A DNA stretch of 64,000 nucleotides from Massospora cicadina. Taxonomy: Eukaryota; Entomophthoromycota; Entomophthoromycetes; Entomophthorales; Entomophthoraceae. Within the stretch, counting starts at the first letter, position 1. Every line of letters begins with the position of its first letter. The DNA lies in contig JAKSZP010000161.1 of NCBI GenBank assembly GCA_022478985.1, forward strand, positions 1-64,000, written 5' to 3'. Made by a program: the position numbers and the translations under genes. Shown in pieces: positions 21,222-32,966 of the stretch. The notes beneath the pieces were generated by a model that was given only the letters and a program-made list of their open reading frames with translations, was not told the origin of the DNA and did not search any database.

Positions 21222-22460
21222 ATGGCAGAGTTGGCAACTGCCAACAAGAGCAAATTAAATTACGTGGATCATTGAAAAATTGCTGCATTGGAGGAAAGAG
21301 TTAACAAGATCAAGGAAGAAGTCAATAATGTTGCTAGTTTTGGCAATGAGTTACTAGGAAAAGTAACGTCATTAAAGAAAAAGTAAGGAGATTTAGTTTA
21401 AAGCGTATTATTATTTTAAACAGAGCAAGAAACGGATCACATTTGATTATGGACATTCAGCACAGATATAGAGTAGTTGATTAAGCAAGTAAATATAGTT
21501 AAAGACTCACAAATGTGAATGTGAGCCTTATGCGTCAACTGATGCCAAAGAGAGGACCCCAAGAACTTCAGTTAGAAAGATGACTATTCTACAAAATATG
21601 CCACATGCATTCACAGCCATTTTGGAGATGACTCCCAAAATTACTCCTCAAGTTAGTCAAATAGCAGAACCAAGAGTGGCGGATAGAGAAACTTTAGAGG
21701 AATTTAAAGCTAAGCCAAAGTTACCTACTTTCTGTATGGACAACACCCCTGCATTTTTGCACCTATTTGACATGAACATTTTGGTCATGGCAATCATCAA
21801 AAGGCTTTAATGGTGATGAATTGCTTAGATACCAATTATCAGAACCTATTTTTACCCCATCTAGAGGGGGACAGATGGTCATACTCAGAGCCAAAGGTGG
21901 CCATTATAAAAGAATTTGAAAGTCCCACATGCATGTCAAAGTGCAATCAAGAATTCATGGAAATTCAATTTTAGAAGGATGACACTTTACCAAGTTTTGC
22001 CAATCATTTTTACCAAGAATAACAGGTTTTGATTGGAACAAAAGTTGGATGATTTTGACGCATGGATTGTGCTGCAAGCAGCCCTTCAGCCCTATCACAA
22101 TTTGCAGTAAATAAAGTCTTTAATGTTTATAATGGAGATTGCCATCTTGCAGATGGTAGATCATATGAAAATATTAGGAGCTACTTTCAATACTCCATAT
22201 AGAAGTTTCAAACTGAGCCTAGTATGAAATTTGAATCCTACGAAGGGGACTGAGGGCATTTAGGAATCCTTTTAATAAAACTGTGCTTGGAAATTAGCCC
22301 AAAGATTCAAGTGGATCAATAAGAAAGAAACTTTTTGTTACCAGTGCAGAGGAAAAGGACACTTTGCTGTGCATTGCAAGAAGTCTAAGGAACAGATCAA
22401 TGTGGTCCAATTGAAAGATTCTAAACCTGCATAGGAGGCAGAAAAAAGGCCCACAACCTA
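21222..22460 (+). pseudogene. C gag with coiled coil and zinc knuckle
   Basis: The reading begins at an ATG at 21222 (MAELATANKSKL), followed after a stop by a coiled-coil segment (ALEERVNKIKEEVNNV). A short open frame at 21580-21810 includes KPKLPTFCMDNTPAFLHLFD, which resembles the start of gypsy capsid domains. Capsid is badly decayed to 22300. The CCHC zinc knuckle is intact at 22336-22377 (C-YQ-C-RGKG-H-FAVH-C) followed by basic KKSK. Gag would form the particle and the knuckle would bind the RNA. There is no collagen-like part here, unlike E and F. Confidence 0.75.
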
Positions 22461-22859
22461 TATGGGAACATTCTAGAGCTTCAGAAAAACCCATTCCCCC
22501 AAATATTATGCATGAAGAAATTGACATTAGTGATCTGTTTGTCAATGATGACGTTCAGGATCAAGTATATCAAGAGGCAAATTTAGATGTGAATGCAGTA
22601 ACCAGATCCAGAGATAAGGAGATTGACCCTAAAATAACTATTGAAGTTGCTCAGCAATATGCACAACAGCTGGTGGACAAGATTTGAGCCTTGGAGAATC
22701 TGGAAGTTTTTGACCAAAGTCAAATTAGATGAGGCAAACCTGTATATACCCTTTAGCACGATCAAGGTATCATCTCATGATCTATCAGCAAAAATAATTC
22801 AAACCTTGATTCAGAAAATAATACCGCTATACACTCAATAAAATTGATTTTAAAATACT

Positions 22860-23900
22860 CCAATTGTACATATATAGATGTACTGGTTAATTTTATACAG
22901 GTGCAGGTGTAGTTGACAGTGGAGCACCCATCAACATTGTCTTGACCAAGCTGGTGAAGAAGGTGAGGATTTAGCCTGATTTAGAACACAAGAAAGAATA
23001 TGGGACAGCTGGGCCAAATATCACCATCTCCTGTGGAGCGTTTAGCGCTCTACCACTTCGATTTGGATCCTTAGTGGTATCCGCCCCAGAAATAGATTTG
23101 GCCAACTAAAATTATGATATTCTGATTGGGACGGAGTCTCTACGAAAAAACAGAGTTTAAAGTAAATTTGAGGATAATAATTTGACCATATTGGGTCAGA
23201 CGTTACCATTGGTTCATCAGAAGGATGGGGAAGCTCCAAAGAATTGGAGAAATAACTTCATCAATCTTATCTACAATGACGACATTGTCCTAAATTGATA
23301 CCAATTAGCTGTCTGTAAGCGACGAGAAATGCTGACAGAAATCCTAGTAATTTGGGGAATTTGTTGTGGATTAAGAGTTCAAGAACCATACCGCTGGGAT
23401 CACAGATAATAGTTGACACAACGTTGACATTGGAGATACCTGAGCTGCTGTATGGAGAGGTCAGAAGCCCCTGGAAGAAGTCTAGAGTAGAGCCTTGGGT
23501 GGCTCCTGATATAATTATGCTGGGCCATGGAGAAATTAGAGTTCTTCTAGAAAAAGTGATTGAAAAACCAATGAAGATTGAGAAGAATCAGATCGTCACA
23601 TTTGTTCATCTAATCCTGACAACTGAATTGAGAAAATTCCACGATTTTGGGACCCTTGATGAAATGAAATTACTGGAAGGGGTGAACAAAAGTATCAATT
23701 TATTGGTCAATCAAGAGCAACTTGCTGATTTGTTGGAAAGACGGCAGGAGGAGGTGCTTGAGCTATTTGACAATTATCAGGAAGTATTTCCCCAGGATAA
23801 CCACAATTTGGGATGTGTGAGAAATGTGACCCACAAAGTAGACACTGGAGAAAATTTGCTGATAAGAATGATACCAATTTAACAGTTGAAAGCAGCTGAA
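22860..23900 (+). pseudogene. C protease and linker to RT
   Basis: The protease catalytic motif is GVVDSGAPINIVL with its Asp codon at 22915-22917; the FGSLVV and NYDILIGTESL blocks follow to 23150. The best open frame of C (23352-23882, 176 codons) covers the protease-RT linker: IPLGSQIIVDTTLTL, PWVAPDIIMLGHGEIRVLL, and ELFDNYQEVFPQDNHNLG, the segment that leads into RT in gypsy elements. It ends at a TAA where the RT leader continues in frame (QLKAAEEVLEEEI). Confidence 0.75.
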
Positions 23901-25180
23901 GAGGTTTTGGAGGAAGAAATCAGTAAACTAGTGAAGCATGGGCTTCTAATTTCAACATCAAGTCCCCAGGCGAGCCCTATCCTTATCATGAAGAAGAAGG
24001 ACAGTTTAATTGGGTGGTGATTTATTTTCAGAAATATGTATAAGATTATGAAGAAGGATTTGTATCTGCTACTATGAAATGGTGATGCGTCAGATCAATT
24101 GAGTGAAATGAAGTGTTTCCTCTCAATGGATCTAACATTGAGGTATCATAAAATCAATTTGCCAATAGAAGACCAGGAGAAATGCATGATTATCACCGCG
24201 CAGGATCTTTATCAACTAATGAGGATGTCCCAGGGTCTGTGCAATGCGCCTGCAACGTTCTAGAAATCCATGGGCGCCATATTGAATGAACTGAATTTGT
24301 CATGCGTCCTGGTATACTTGGACAATATAAATATGTCCAGTAGGACATTCACTGACCATTTACACCACTTGGAGGAAGTTTTCAAGCAACTATCCACAAC
24401 TAACCTGAAGATCAAACCAAGGAAGTGCTACTTCTTTAAGAAAGAGTTGAAGTTTCTGGGAATAGTAATTAACTCTAGTGGACTGCAGCTGAAAGCACAG
24501 AAAATAAAGCATAAAGCGAATAGTTGTACTGAAGAGTGTCTGAGATATCCAAGAGTTCCTCTGAAAAAATCAGATACTATCAAATATTCATTTAGGATTT
24601 TGCAAGAATTGCTAAGCCCCTCTTCCATTTACTGAAGGATCTGAAAAGAAGGGTTCGTTTGGAGTGAAGAAGCCCAGAGTTCTTTTGATGAATTATGCCA
24701 GTATTTGATAGATTCTTCAATTTTGAAATATCCAAATTTTGATTAAGAATTGATAATACAGACCAATGCTTCATTAACGGTGATCAGTGCCATCATAAGC
24801 TAAGTGGATAAACTTGGGGAAAAACATCCAGTAGCATATGTGAGCTGGACACTCTCAGCAGAATAAATTACAATGTGACTGAGAATGAATGCCTTGCGGT
24901 CATTTACGCCTCTAAACAGTTTCAGGTGTATATTCATAGATGCAATCTAAAGTAGTGATGGACCACTCCACAATGCGTTGGCTGCACAATTTAAGAGAAC
25001 TGGAAGTATGACTGGCCCAAAGGCATTAAAGGTACAATCTTATGATTATAAGATAGTCCACTAAGCTGGAGCTTATCAACAGAATGCAGATGAATTATCA
25101 AAGTTATCAATGGTCCAAGTGGTATACCAGCAGGTGGATGAGCTATTACTGATAATGATCAAAGTAGAAATTGGGAAAAA
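23900..25180 (+). pseudogene. C reverse transcriptase and RNase H
   Basis: RT blocks are KHGLLISTSSPQASPILIMKK (23935-24000), FLSMDLTLRYHKINL, MRMSQGLCNAPATF, and LVYLDNINMSS with the active site YLDN at 24315-24326. The second catalytic Asp is Asn (GAC-AAT instead of GAC-GAT, a CpG to CpA change). KFLGIVINSSGLQL follows. RNase H begins near 24750 (QTNASL, first Asp lost) and runs to about 25090 (QQNADELSKLS). Stops and frameshifts occur throughout. Confidence 0.8.
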
Positions 25181-26340
25181 GCCCTGAGAAATCTAGGGTG
25201 CACTTCAAAAAATGATGGAAAACACCAAGACCATGGGTGGACAAGTTTTCAAGACAATTAATGGGATTAAATTACCATTCCCAAAGCCGTTTAGAGCGGC
25301 TATTGTTCAAACTGCTCATAAGGTTGTTGGGCATGGAGTCCTGTAGAAGATGCTCAATCATATCCACCAGTACTATTACTGGGAGTCCATCAACTATGAT
25401 GTAGAAGGTTATCTGGCTTGTTGTGTGGAGTGTCAGTTGCATAATCCCCACAAGAACACAACTGGACAGTGACTGGTCCTCCCTGAATTTGCTTGGCATA
25501 CAGTGTCCATTGATGTGATAGGACCATTAAACATGAATACCAGGAAAGTCAAACATCATAGTTACAATTGACCATCTAATGAGATGGGTTGAGATGAAGG
25601 TTCTGGTAAAAACAGATGCTACAAGCACTGCTTGGTTTATCTTAGATCAAGTAGTATATCAACATGGATGCCCGCAGGTCTTGTTGAGTGATTATAGAAC
25701 AAATTTCACATCTCATGTGATCCCACAATTGAATTAAATAATGGTCATCAGAGGAGTCATGTCTGTACCTTACCATCTGGAGATGAACGGACTGGTAGAA
25801 CGGGTCAATGGAATGCTGGCTGCAACGCTGAGGAAGATGGTTGCATAAGAACTTCTGCATGAGGAACATACTTTAGTTTGGTGACATTTGCATACAAGAT
25901 AAGTCATCATATGGCAATGGGAAAAATAACGTTTGAGTTGCTATATGGAAGGAAGGCCATATTGCCACCAATTTTTACTTTTGGTGGTGGAACCAACATT
26001 GGGATGAGTGCCAAGCAGTATCTCATCAATTGTCAAATATTCTAATCACAATGAAGTTGTAAGCATTCAATATGTCCTTAAAGAAAAAGATTGAGGAAAA
26101 ATGACGTATGATAAGAATTGACCAGCCTTATCAGAATACTGAATAGGCAAAAGTGTTGTTTTTTGCGATACACATGGTATCAGGAGAAGAAACAAATCAG
26201 ATGCATTGTGGTTGGGTCCACTCAAGATTATTGCCAAGATGGCGACAGATAGCTATTCCATCAAGAACTTCTTGGATGGAAGGATAATGAATTGAGTCCA
26301 TGCTAAGTACTTAAAGCAGTGGATTGATAAAAAATAATGA
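25180..26340 (+). pseudogene. C integrase
   Basis: The HHCC zinc region has AHKVVGHGVL (about 25313-25345) and CCVECQLHNPHKN (about 25425-25460). The core has VSIDVIGPL (first Asp, about 25512), a second-Asp block with SDYRTNFTS (about 25690), and LVERVNGMLAATLRKM with the catalytic Glu (about 25795). Downstream is AYKISHHMAMGKITFELLYG. The C-terminal part after 26160 keeps LGPLKIIAKMATDSYSIK-like residues, a GPF-type module. No chromodomain follows. Confidence 0.8.
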
Positions 26341-26841
26341 AAAAAGTGCTTTCAGAGGACCGCTGAACCATTAAGATAGTTGTCCTGATGATTTGATTAA
26401 GTCCCAAAAAATGACCACTGAACCAAATTATATGGTTAAATCTTAAAAATTTGACCTCAAAACCATGAAAAACTAGTTAGTTAAGTATACCTAGGAACCA
26501 ATATGGGGGAATAAATAAAAAAGATGGATCGCTGAATTGAAAAAGGTCAAGTACCATGAAAAAAAGAAGAAAAGAAAAAATATCGATAAAAATATAGCAA
26601 AAAATAAAAAATTCACTAAAAAAAGATATATTTTTAGATTTTTCATTAGTTATCTTTAACTAATGGATGATTCTGCCTATGTCACCTTTTGGGGGAGGGA
26701 GGATGGATCGCAGTAGGAATAAACAAACTGTCAAAGTCTATGTGGGATTAGATGCTAGCAAGGGCTAGATTACTTGAAGCCAAGTTCACTGAGCAGAGGC
26801 GGATTCTTGTGAGAATGCAACTAGGGGAAGAAAAATGGAAT

Positions 26842-27410
26842 TGTTAGAACATGCAAATGTGATACCCTGGAGCAGGAAGGGAAGCAACAGTAAAAGAAAA
26901 GGAAGTTGGCAAATAACTCTGAGTAATCACAATATAGCTTTGGAGCCAGAAGATTGGTCTTGAGCGCTTGCTGATGGGCTTCATCAAGAACATTGGACAT
27001 ATAGGCTGGAATCAAGCAAGGGATACTAGGTGGGGTTCCCAAATCATTCCTCCAATCAAAGCCATCAGGGGAAAATACTGATGGGACACGCCATAAATGA
27101 GATAGTCATGTAGGGAGCAAAGGGCATCCTGCAGATGATGACTACAATCTTCTTGGAAGCGAAAGCAGAAGGAGTGATGGAAGCTGGGAGAGGTGGGAAG
27201 CTTTGTGGTCCAACTTCAAAGAACTTGGCTGGCAAAGCAAAGAGCATAGGCTGCAACATCTCTATCTAGAATGATTTCAAGATTGGAGGGGTTCAGAGCT
27301 ATGGATTGAGACTCAGTTACTTGGGTCCTCAGTTCTGTGTATGGGAGTTTGATTGTTCATGGTTTATGTTGACTAATTCAGTTGACAGAACATCTGGTTT
27401 GTAATACTGC
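26842..27410 (+). pseudogene. C post-pol open frame, unknown
   Basis: From the ATG at about 26836 one frame can be followed for roughly 190 codons with only about five stops (three TAG, one TGA, one TAA) and no frameshift, in contrast to other frames. Residues include ELLEHANVIPWSRKG, ADGLHQEHWTYRLESSKGY and SYGLRLSYLGPQFCVWEFD. It sits between integrase and the 3' LTR, the env position, but I see no signal peptide, cleavage site or membrane anchor. It may be a lineage-specific accessory gene, a captured sequence, or chance. Confidence 0.3.
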
Positions 27411-28380
27411 TGAGTTGGAAAAGGAACTACAGAAGCAAGTCTAATCTGGAAAGGCATGATCAATCAAGAGTGAAGAGCATTGCTTTTGGAGGTTCAATGA
27501 TGATTGTAGGAGTATCTGTCAATGGAGTCAAATCCAGAAGAGTTTTAAGTTTAGCTTGGGAATCAACAACGGAGGGAGGATAAGTCATGAGTCATTTGAG
27601 ACAATTGCTAATCTGGTTTTATCAGGGTTAATGCCCGTTTCTGGTAATTCCATGGAAGGACTGGCCAGGGTACTCAACTGGGAGTATGAGTCCTGGGAAG
27701 ACCATAGAAGAGGGCCTGATGTGCAGATTAACTCATCAGCTGAAAGAGCTGAAGGTCTTTTCAGACATTCTATTAAGCAGTTGTTCGTACTGGGACTTTA
27801 GATTTGACATATGAGCAGGATAAGAGTGGGATGACAGACTTTTATGATAGTCAACATTATGCACTCTGGAATTAATCATGCTCTAATTTTGGTGAAATAA
27901 ATTTCAAAATTAATGAAAGAAGCTCTCCAGAAGAAAATTAAGAATATGAGCCATGAAGTTACTATGAGAAAATAACCAGAGCAAATATAAATGAGCATTT
28001 ATAATTATGCCACAAAACAAACATTGACAGCAAGAATCTCCTGTTGAGGATGAGGAGGAAATTCAGGAAAATGAGGACGCTGGGCCAAGAATCCTGTGTA
28101 TGATAATGGGTCATATGCCCTGACAGGAGGAAAACCGGATCCCAGGTTTAATATTGTCACAAGTAAATTGATCAACCCAGCACAACAGAAGGTCATGGAG
28201 ACCACACTCTGAGTAGGCGGTAGCAAAGAGGAAGACTAAGAGAGCCGCATGCCAAAGGTCATCCCAAACAGCATTGAGTACCAGTTAACTGTACTCCACT
28301 TAGACCCAAGAAGCATATGACCTGGTGTCTGAAGTGGTATTGTCCTGTCCTTATCCTATTATTGCTGGAAATCTAGTCAT
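27410..28380 (+). other. C 3' untranslated region
   Basis: No protein family is recognised. An 81-codon open frame (27556-27801) has no motif. A purine tract TGGGGGAGGGAGGA at about 26689-26702, upstream of the unknown frame, could be an internal second polypurine tract. Confidence 0.4.
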
Positions 28381-28391
28381 GAGGGGAGATG
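28381..28391 (+). promoter_or_regulatory. C polypurine tract
   Basis: GAGGGGAGATG abuts the 3' LTR. Confidence 0.65.
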
Positions 28392-29497
28392 TGTTGGGAT
28401 TTTGCCCACATTCCCAGCCGTCTAGATTACCATGGGTCACCAGGGGATAATTCCCTATAGCGAGTGAATTGGATATCAAGTTTTCTCTGATTTTAGGTTA
28501 ACAATTTTTGGGGGATTTTAGGTAATTTGACTGGTTCATACCTATTGGGGATTGATCTAGGTGAATGCTCAAGATCTCGTTGGCAAAATTGATAGCAAAA
28601 ATGGGGGCATCTAATAGTTGATTGATGATTAACTATCAGGTGTACTGATTGGTATTAGTCAGATTTTATCGCAGACCAATTGGAAAATTAAGGAGCAAGT
28701 TTCAAGGTGAGTGATGCTACCTGCAGCTAGCGAATTAATCAGTTGGTTTGTGACATGCTATAATGGATAACAAGTACCATTACTTAAGCAGGTCACTTGC
28801 CAAATATGGCTGGTTTGCAGGGATTGAGTAGAAAAAGTTAGGGACACGTTTTCTGACTCTTTCCACTTTAGGTCTCAAAGTTGTCCAATGATGGAATCCT
28901 ACCAGTATGGGAAGACCATTGCTGATGAGACAATGAAGAGTAATCTAATAGCAACAGCTGCTTTTTCATCACTGAGGTGCCAACCAAGGGTTGGGTGCCA
29001 AATTCCTTTTTAACTTCCCCTGAGAATTCAATTATTTAAGAACTTTAAACATTTTTAAAAACATTAATTAGAAGAATTCATTATTAGTTCTATTCATCTT
29101 CAAGGAAATTATTTCTTTGTGCTTTAATTGAAGCCTCTTTAATAGATGAAGAGTAAGGATTGAGGATCCAGAGAAGAGAAGCTGAGCTGAGATTGGAATT
29201 GCTGTCAACTTTGTGTTGCCAGAGGATAGGCCATAAACTATGATCTGAGTGTGTATCAAGTTAGGCGGATAAGGGAATAAATCCCTACTGAGGACATCTT
29301 TAGTACTTGAGGAGGAATACTGGTTATGCGTTGGACCTAACAATAGTGATCTATTCAGCTATAGATAATAGGCTACATACTATTATCAGTTGTATATATC
29401 ATCAGATAAAACGAGAATTTCATAAAACCAAACCAGTGCAGTTATCAATTTGTGGTTATAATTTTTGAATGAGCAATGAAGCCCTAGAATTTTGACA
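28392..29497 (+). repeat. C 3' LTR
   Basis: 1106 bp, starting TGTTGGGATTTTGCCCACAT and ending TTTTGACA. It is followed by CAGGG, the right target duplication. Confidence 0.85.
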
Positions 29498-31700
29498 CAG
29501 GGGCTGAGAAAGGACCACCTTTCTGAACATACCATATTCCATCACATTTTCCAGAGGATCAAGTGCTGACAGCTGTGCCATGGGAGAGGGTGTTGGGATA
29601 AAATCTTACCTGGCAGAATCATCAAGTGGGTGTTGTGTACCTTTACCTCCTTCGGATCTGGAGCTAACTTTTGGTTTGACTCAATGCATTCCCCAAACCA
29701 TTATCCTTGCCCTTTGTAAACATATAGAAGAAAACAGTTTGGGCCAGGTTTTTCAAGCCAGTGGGTTTGCCGTGGAGTCAAGACATGAGGTGCGTGGTAG
29801 TACAACAAGGCATGATGATCTGTACAAACGCATATTAGTAGGGGTGAGCCGTGCAAATGATGATGACAGAAGGTCAGCGCCTCAACCTTTGCCAATAACT
29901 TATTGTCATAAAAGGCGTAGTTGAACTCTGGTAAGGTCTTTTTTCCTGGAAAAATACTCCACTAAACGCTTCATTCCATCTCCGCCCACTTGTAACAAGG
30001 AAGCCGCTATTGCAAAGTTGGAGGCGTCAGTAGCCACAATAAACTCCTTTTAGGATCTACATGGCAAAAGACGGATATAGAAAGCAGGATGAACCTTACC
30101 ACTTGGAAGATATTCTGCAAAACAGGGGACCATTGTAGCACTTTTGCCCCACTCGCCTTATACAAGGTGCAGTTACCTCAGAAAGATTTGGTGTGAATTT
30201 TTTAAGGGACGTACTCATCCCCAAAAAATCTTTAATTTATTGACTGAAGTTGAAGTGAGCCAATCCCAAATCGACTTCTACCTGTCTAAAGTTATCATGT
30301 GGCCTTGGTCAAACACAACGTAGCCCAGGAAGGTGACCTGTGACTTTAAGTACTCACAATTACTGATTTTCACTATAATGTTGGCTGCCCTTAAACTCTC
30401 CACGACTTCTTGCAGGTTTATTGCATGGGACTCTTGATCAGGGGAAAACATCAAAATATCATCCATGTAGTTTACCGCGCATAAACACATCAGGTCCCTC
30501 AAGGCCACATCTATACAACGTTAAAAATAGCAGGTGCATTTTAAGAAAAAGCATAACCAAATCTTGAAAGTTACTTTTAGTTCAGAACGTGGTGAGCCAC
30601 TCCAGCCCTTCTTGATGAGGATCTGATTAAAAGCGTTTATGAAATCCAGTTTGGAAAACTCTAGACTTTTCCACGTAGTGATCAATCTGTGAATCCACCT
30701 GGATGGGATGAAAATCTGATACTGGGACGTTGTTTGATATTTATAATCCACGCATGGTCATAGAGTACCAACAGCTTTCCCCACAAAAAGAAGTGGGGAA
30801 CATACTGGAGAGGTACGCTGAAATATTGCACCTTTAGTTAACTGCTCTTTAACCCACACATGTAAGGCTGCTTCCTACCATACATTCAAGAGGTAAATGT
30901 GAGAAGATATACACATTAAATCAACAGTGAGTTTGAACTACAAACTCTGAGTTAGCTGGAAGTACACTGGCTGAAGCGGCACTAAATTAAGATTTCTCAT
31001 TCTAATCAGGAAGGTAAGGGTACCTCCAAAATGGCTTCAGCAGTGGTGCTAGACTGAGTGTGTGGACCTTTGGCCATTAGGGAAAATTTTCCTGAGAGTT
31101 AGCTTCAGAGAAGGGGAAAACTAATTTGGACCATTCTTCAGAGCTATTTACAGGTATTGCCTTTCAGGTTAGTCCTGACATCAAACTTTCATCATCACTC
31201 CACTCCTAAAATAATGGGGTATAAGATGTTTTTTATTTGCCTGGAAACAGTCAGCTAAATCATATTTGCCAACTTTATAATCCACAAACCCCAAAACCTT
31301 CAGCGTGGGAATAACTTGGGAAGCCCCTCCCCTAATAATACCATCTGGAAAATAATTCAACTCAAGGTAGTTAGCTAGTTCTTGGTCAATAAAATTCTTA
31401 AAGGCTCTTGTATCTAACAATATAGTTTAGCTGATTTACCCTAAACTGGATGAAAGGGTTTCATTCAACAAAAAATATCCAAAATAGTCTTTATTCATAG
31501 CAGATAACACCAACACTTCAACAGCAAACCCTTCATCTGGCATAAGCATGCCCACAGGATAATTTTTTGCATCATAAAATGGAGAGGGATAGGTGATTAC
31601 TCTCGCTACTGAGAACACATAACCCTCACATTCTCAGCAGTTGCAAAAAACATCTTCATATTTTGAAAGTAGCTCCTTTTTCAACGTCTGTGTTCTGTAT
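29498..31700 (-). pseudogene. D pol 5' part: protease, RT, RNase H
   Basis: Collinear with B1 at 15444-17515. Protease remnant 31181-31420 reads LDTRAFKNFIDQELANYL (DTGA to DTRA). RT has FSKLDFINAFNQILIKKG (30600-30700). The intact active site YMDDILMFS is at 30458-30469, followed by VTFLGYVVFDQGHMIT. RNase H lies at 29700-30070 (ATDASNFAIAA-like and TDHHALLYYHAPHVL). The end at 29498 continues the piece that stops at 20007. Numerous frameshifts are present, but the RT active site survives, unlike in B1. Confidence 0.8.
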
Positions 31701-32612
31701 CATGGTAGGGGCCAAGCTGTTTCTTTGGCGTGATTTGTAAACATGAATGTGGTTTATGTCAGAGCCGCAGGAGCTAATACTTAGATTTTTATAATATTAC
31801 ATAAGTCATTTCATAAAACGCATTTTTTAGGCGTCAGTGACTTCATATCTGATCTGATGCCTGTTGTTCATCATTATTTAAGGCAATCAACACTAGGCCT
31901 TTTGTCTATGATCTGATCTGCACTGTAGTAATGCGGTGTAAAAAACCATTTTTGGATAATAGTTTCTATAAATTTGGGACCAGACTCATCTGAGCTCTCA
32001 AATTCCACCAAAACAGGAAGAATTGAAGGGAGCTCTGCCAAATTTAAAGGAAAAACAATAATCATAGGAGCTGCATTTATAGGGGCCAACGCAGGTGACA
32101 TTATAGCAGCAGAATTAGCTGAAACATATAATAAAAACGTGGGGCTAAATCCCTGCTCGCCTTCAAGCATGGTGGAACTTGAAGGAATGGAAGGATAAGA
32201 TTCCTCCTTTTTGAGGCGTATGAGAGATTTTGTTGCCTGTATTTATAAGGGCCCCCTGGGTGAAACAATGACGGCCAAATTACCTAGCCCCTTTGCAGTT
32301 GGGGAGGGGAAATTACCCCAAAGAACTTCAATCAGCTGGTCAAAGTTGGGAGGGTGTGATTACCATACCAGGGCTTCTTGTGGGGATTTAAAAGTGGAAC
32401 AGAGGAACAATGTTTTAATGACGTCTGACAAGTAGGGCATGGGCCTGCCACTAATTTCATTTAAATATTTTTTTATTGGGTGGCCAGATTGGCGTAGAGC
32501 AAAGAACTTATAGAAGGCTTGGATGGATGACATGTCTGGGTGACGCTGCTCCAGGAAACACTCAAAACCATCTACTGATTTCCACAAAAGTGGTTGTGCA
32601 CAGAACACCATG
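31700..32612 (-). pseudogene. D gag
   Basis: 32360-32612 encodes the capsid part (WKSVDGFECFLEQRHPD, FYKFFALRQSGHPIKKYLNEI, TFKSPQEALVW), with the FY.F..L.Q.G.PI..YL pattern of retrotransposon Gag. 31874-32170 holds a small-residue-rich linker (SANSAAIMSPALAPINAAPM) and DESGPKFIETIIQ. I see no zinc knuckle. The gene is cut at 32612 by element E; the N-terminal rest lies beyond 38938. Confidence 0.65.
32608..32612 (+). repeat. target duplication, left (E)
   Basis: CCATG, identical to 38938-38942. Confidence 0.8.
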
Positions 32613-32952
32613 TCTGGAAGTTTTGAATTACACTTCCAATGGGGCAGGTTTAATCTCGAAGTTACACTGAGAGATTTCTCCAAAAACGTATAAAAATTAA
32701 ACGGAAAATAGGTTATGAATCAACCTAATTTTTATTATCGAAAAGAGGGAATATTTATAGGCTTCTTAACTGCTTGTAATCTATTAGAGTGAATTAATCT
32801 CTGCGCAATCAAATCTTCAATCAATTGATTGGGATCAGATTAATCATTAACCTTAATAGATTGTGATATATTGCTTGCTCCTTCTGATGATGTCAGGGGA
32901 ATTGATGAAGTATATTTTTTTGGAGATATGAGAATTTGGTGAAATCCTGACA
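32613..32952 (-). repeat. E 3' LTR
   Basis: 340 bp, partner of 38600-38937. Confidence 0.9.
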
Positions 32953-32966
32953 CTTCCTCCCTCAAG
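32953..32966 (-). promoter_or_regulatory. E polypurine tract
   Basis: CTTGAGGGAGGAAG (minus strand) directly precedes the 3' LTR. It codes for the last residues of pol (LEGGSVRIS across the boundary). Confidence 0.7.

Larger units (their letters stand above)
20008..29497 (+). mobile_element. C: Ty3/gypsy element without chromodomain
   Basis: C is about 9.5 kb with LTRs of about 1.1 kb (20008-21144 and 28392-29497). It carries a tRNA-type primer site, gag with CCHC knuckle, protease, RT, RNase H, integrase, about 2 kb of post-pol sequence, a polypurine tract and the 3' LTR. It is inserted in D with a 5-bp duplication (C/T)AGGG. The LTRs are clearly more diverged than those of A or E, and coding parts are crowded with stops, so this is an old insertion. 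Confidence 0.85.

Noticed and set aside
26821..27259. Minus-strand frames in the post-pol region of C
   Set aside because: They are short, without motif and opposite a longer plus-strand frame with fewer stops.
27556..27801. 81-codon plus frame as an env gene of C
   Set aside because: No signal peptide, membrane segment or furin-like site is visible.
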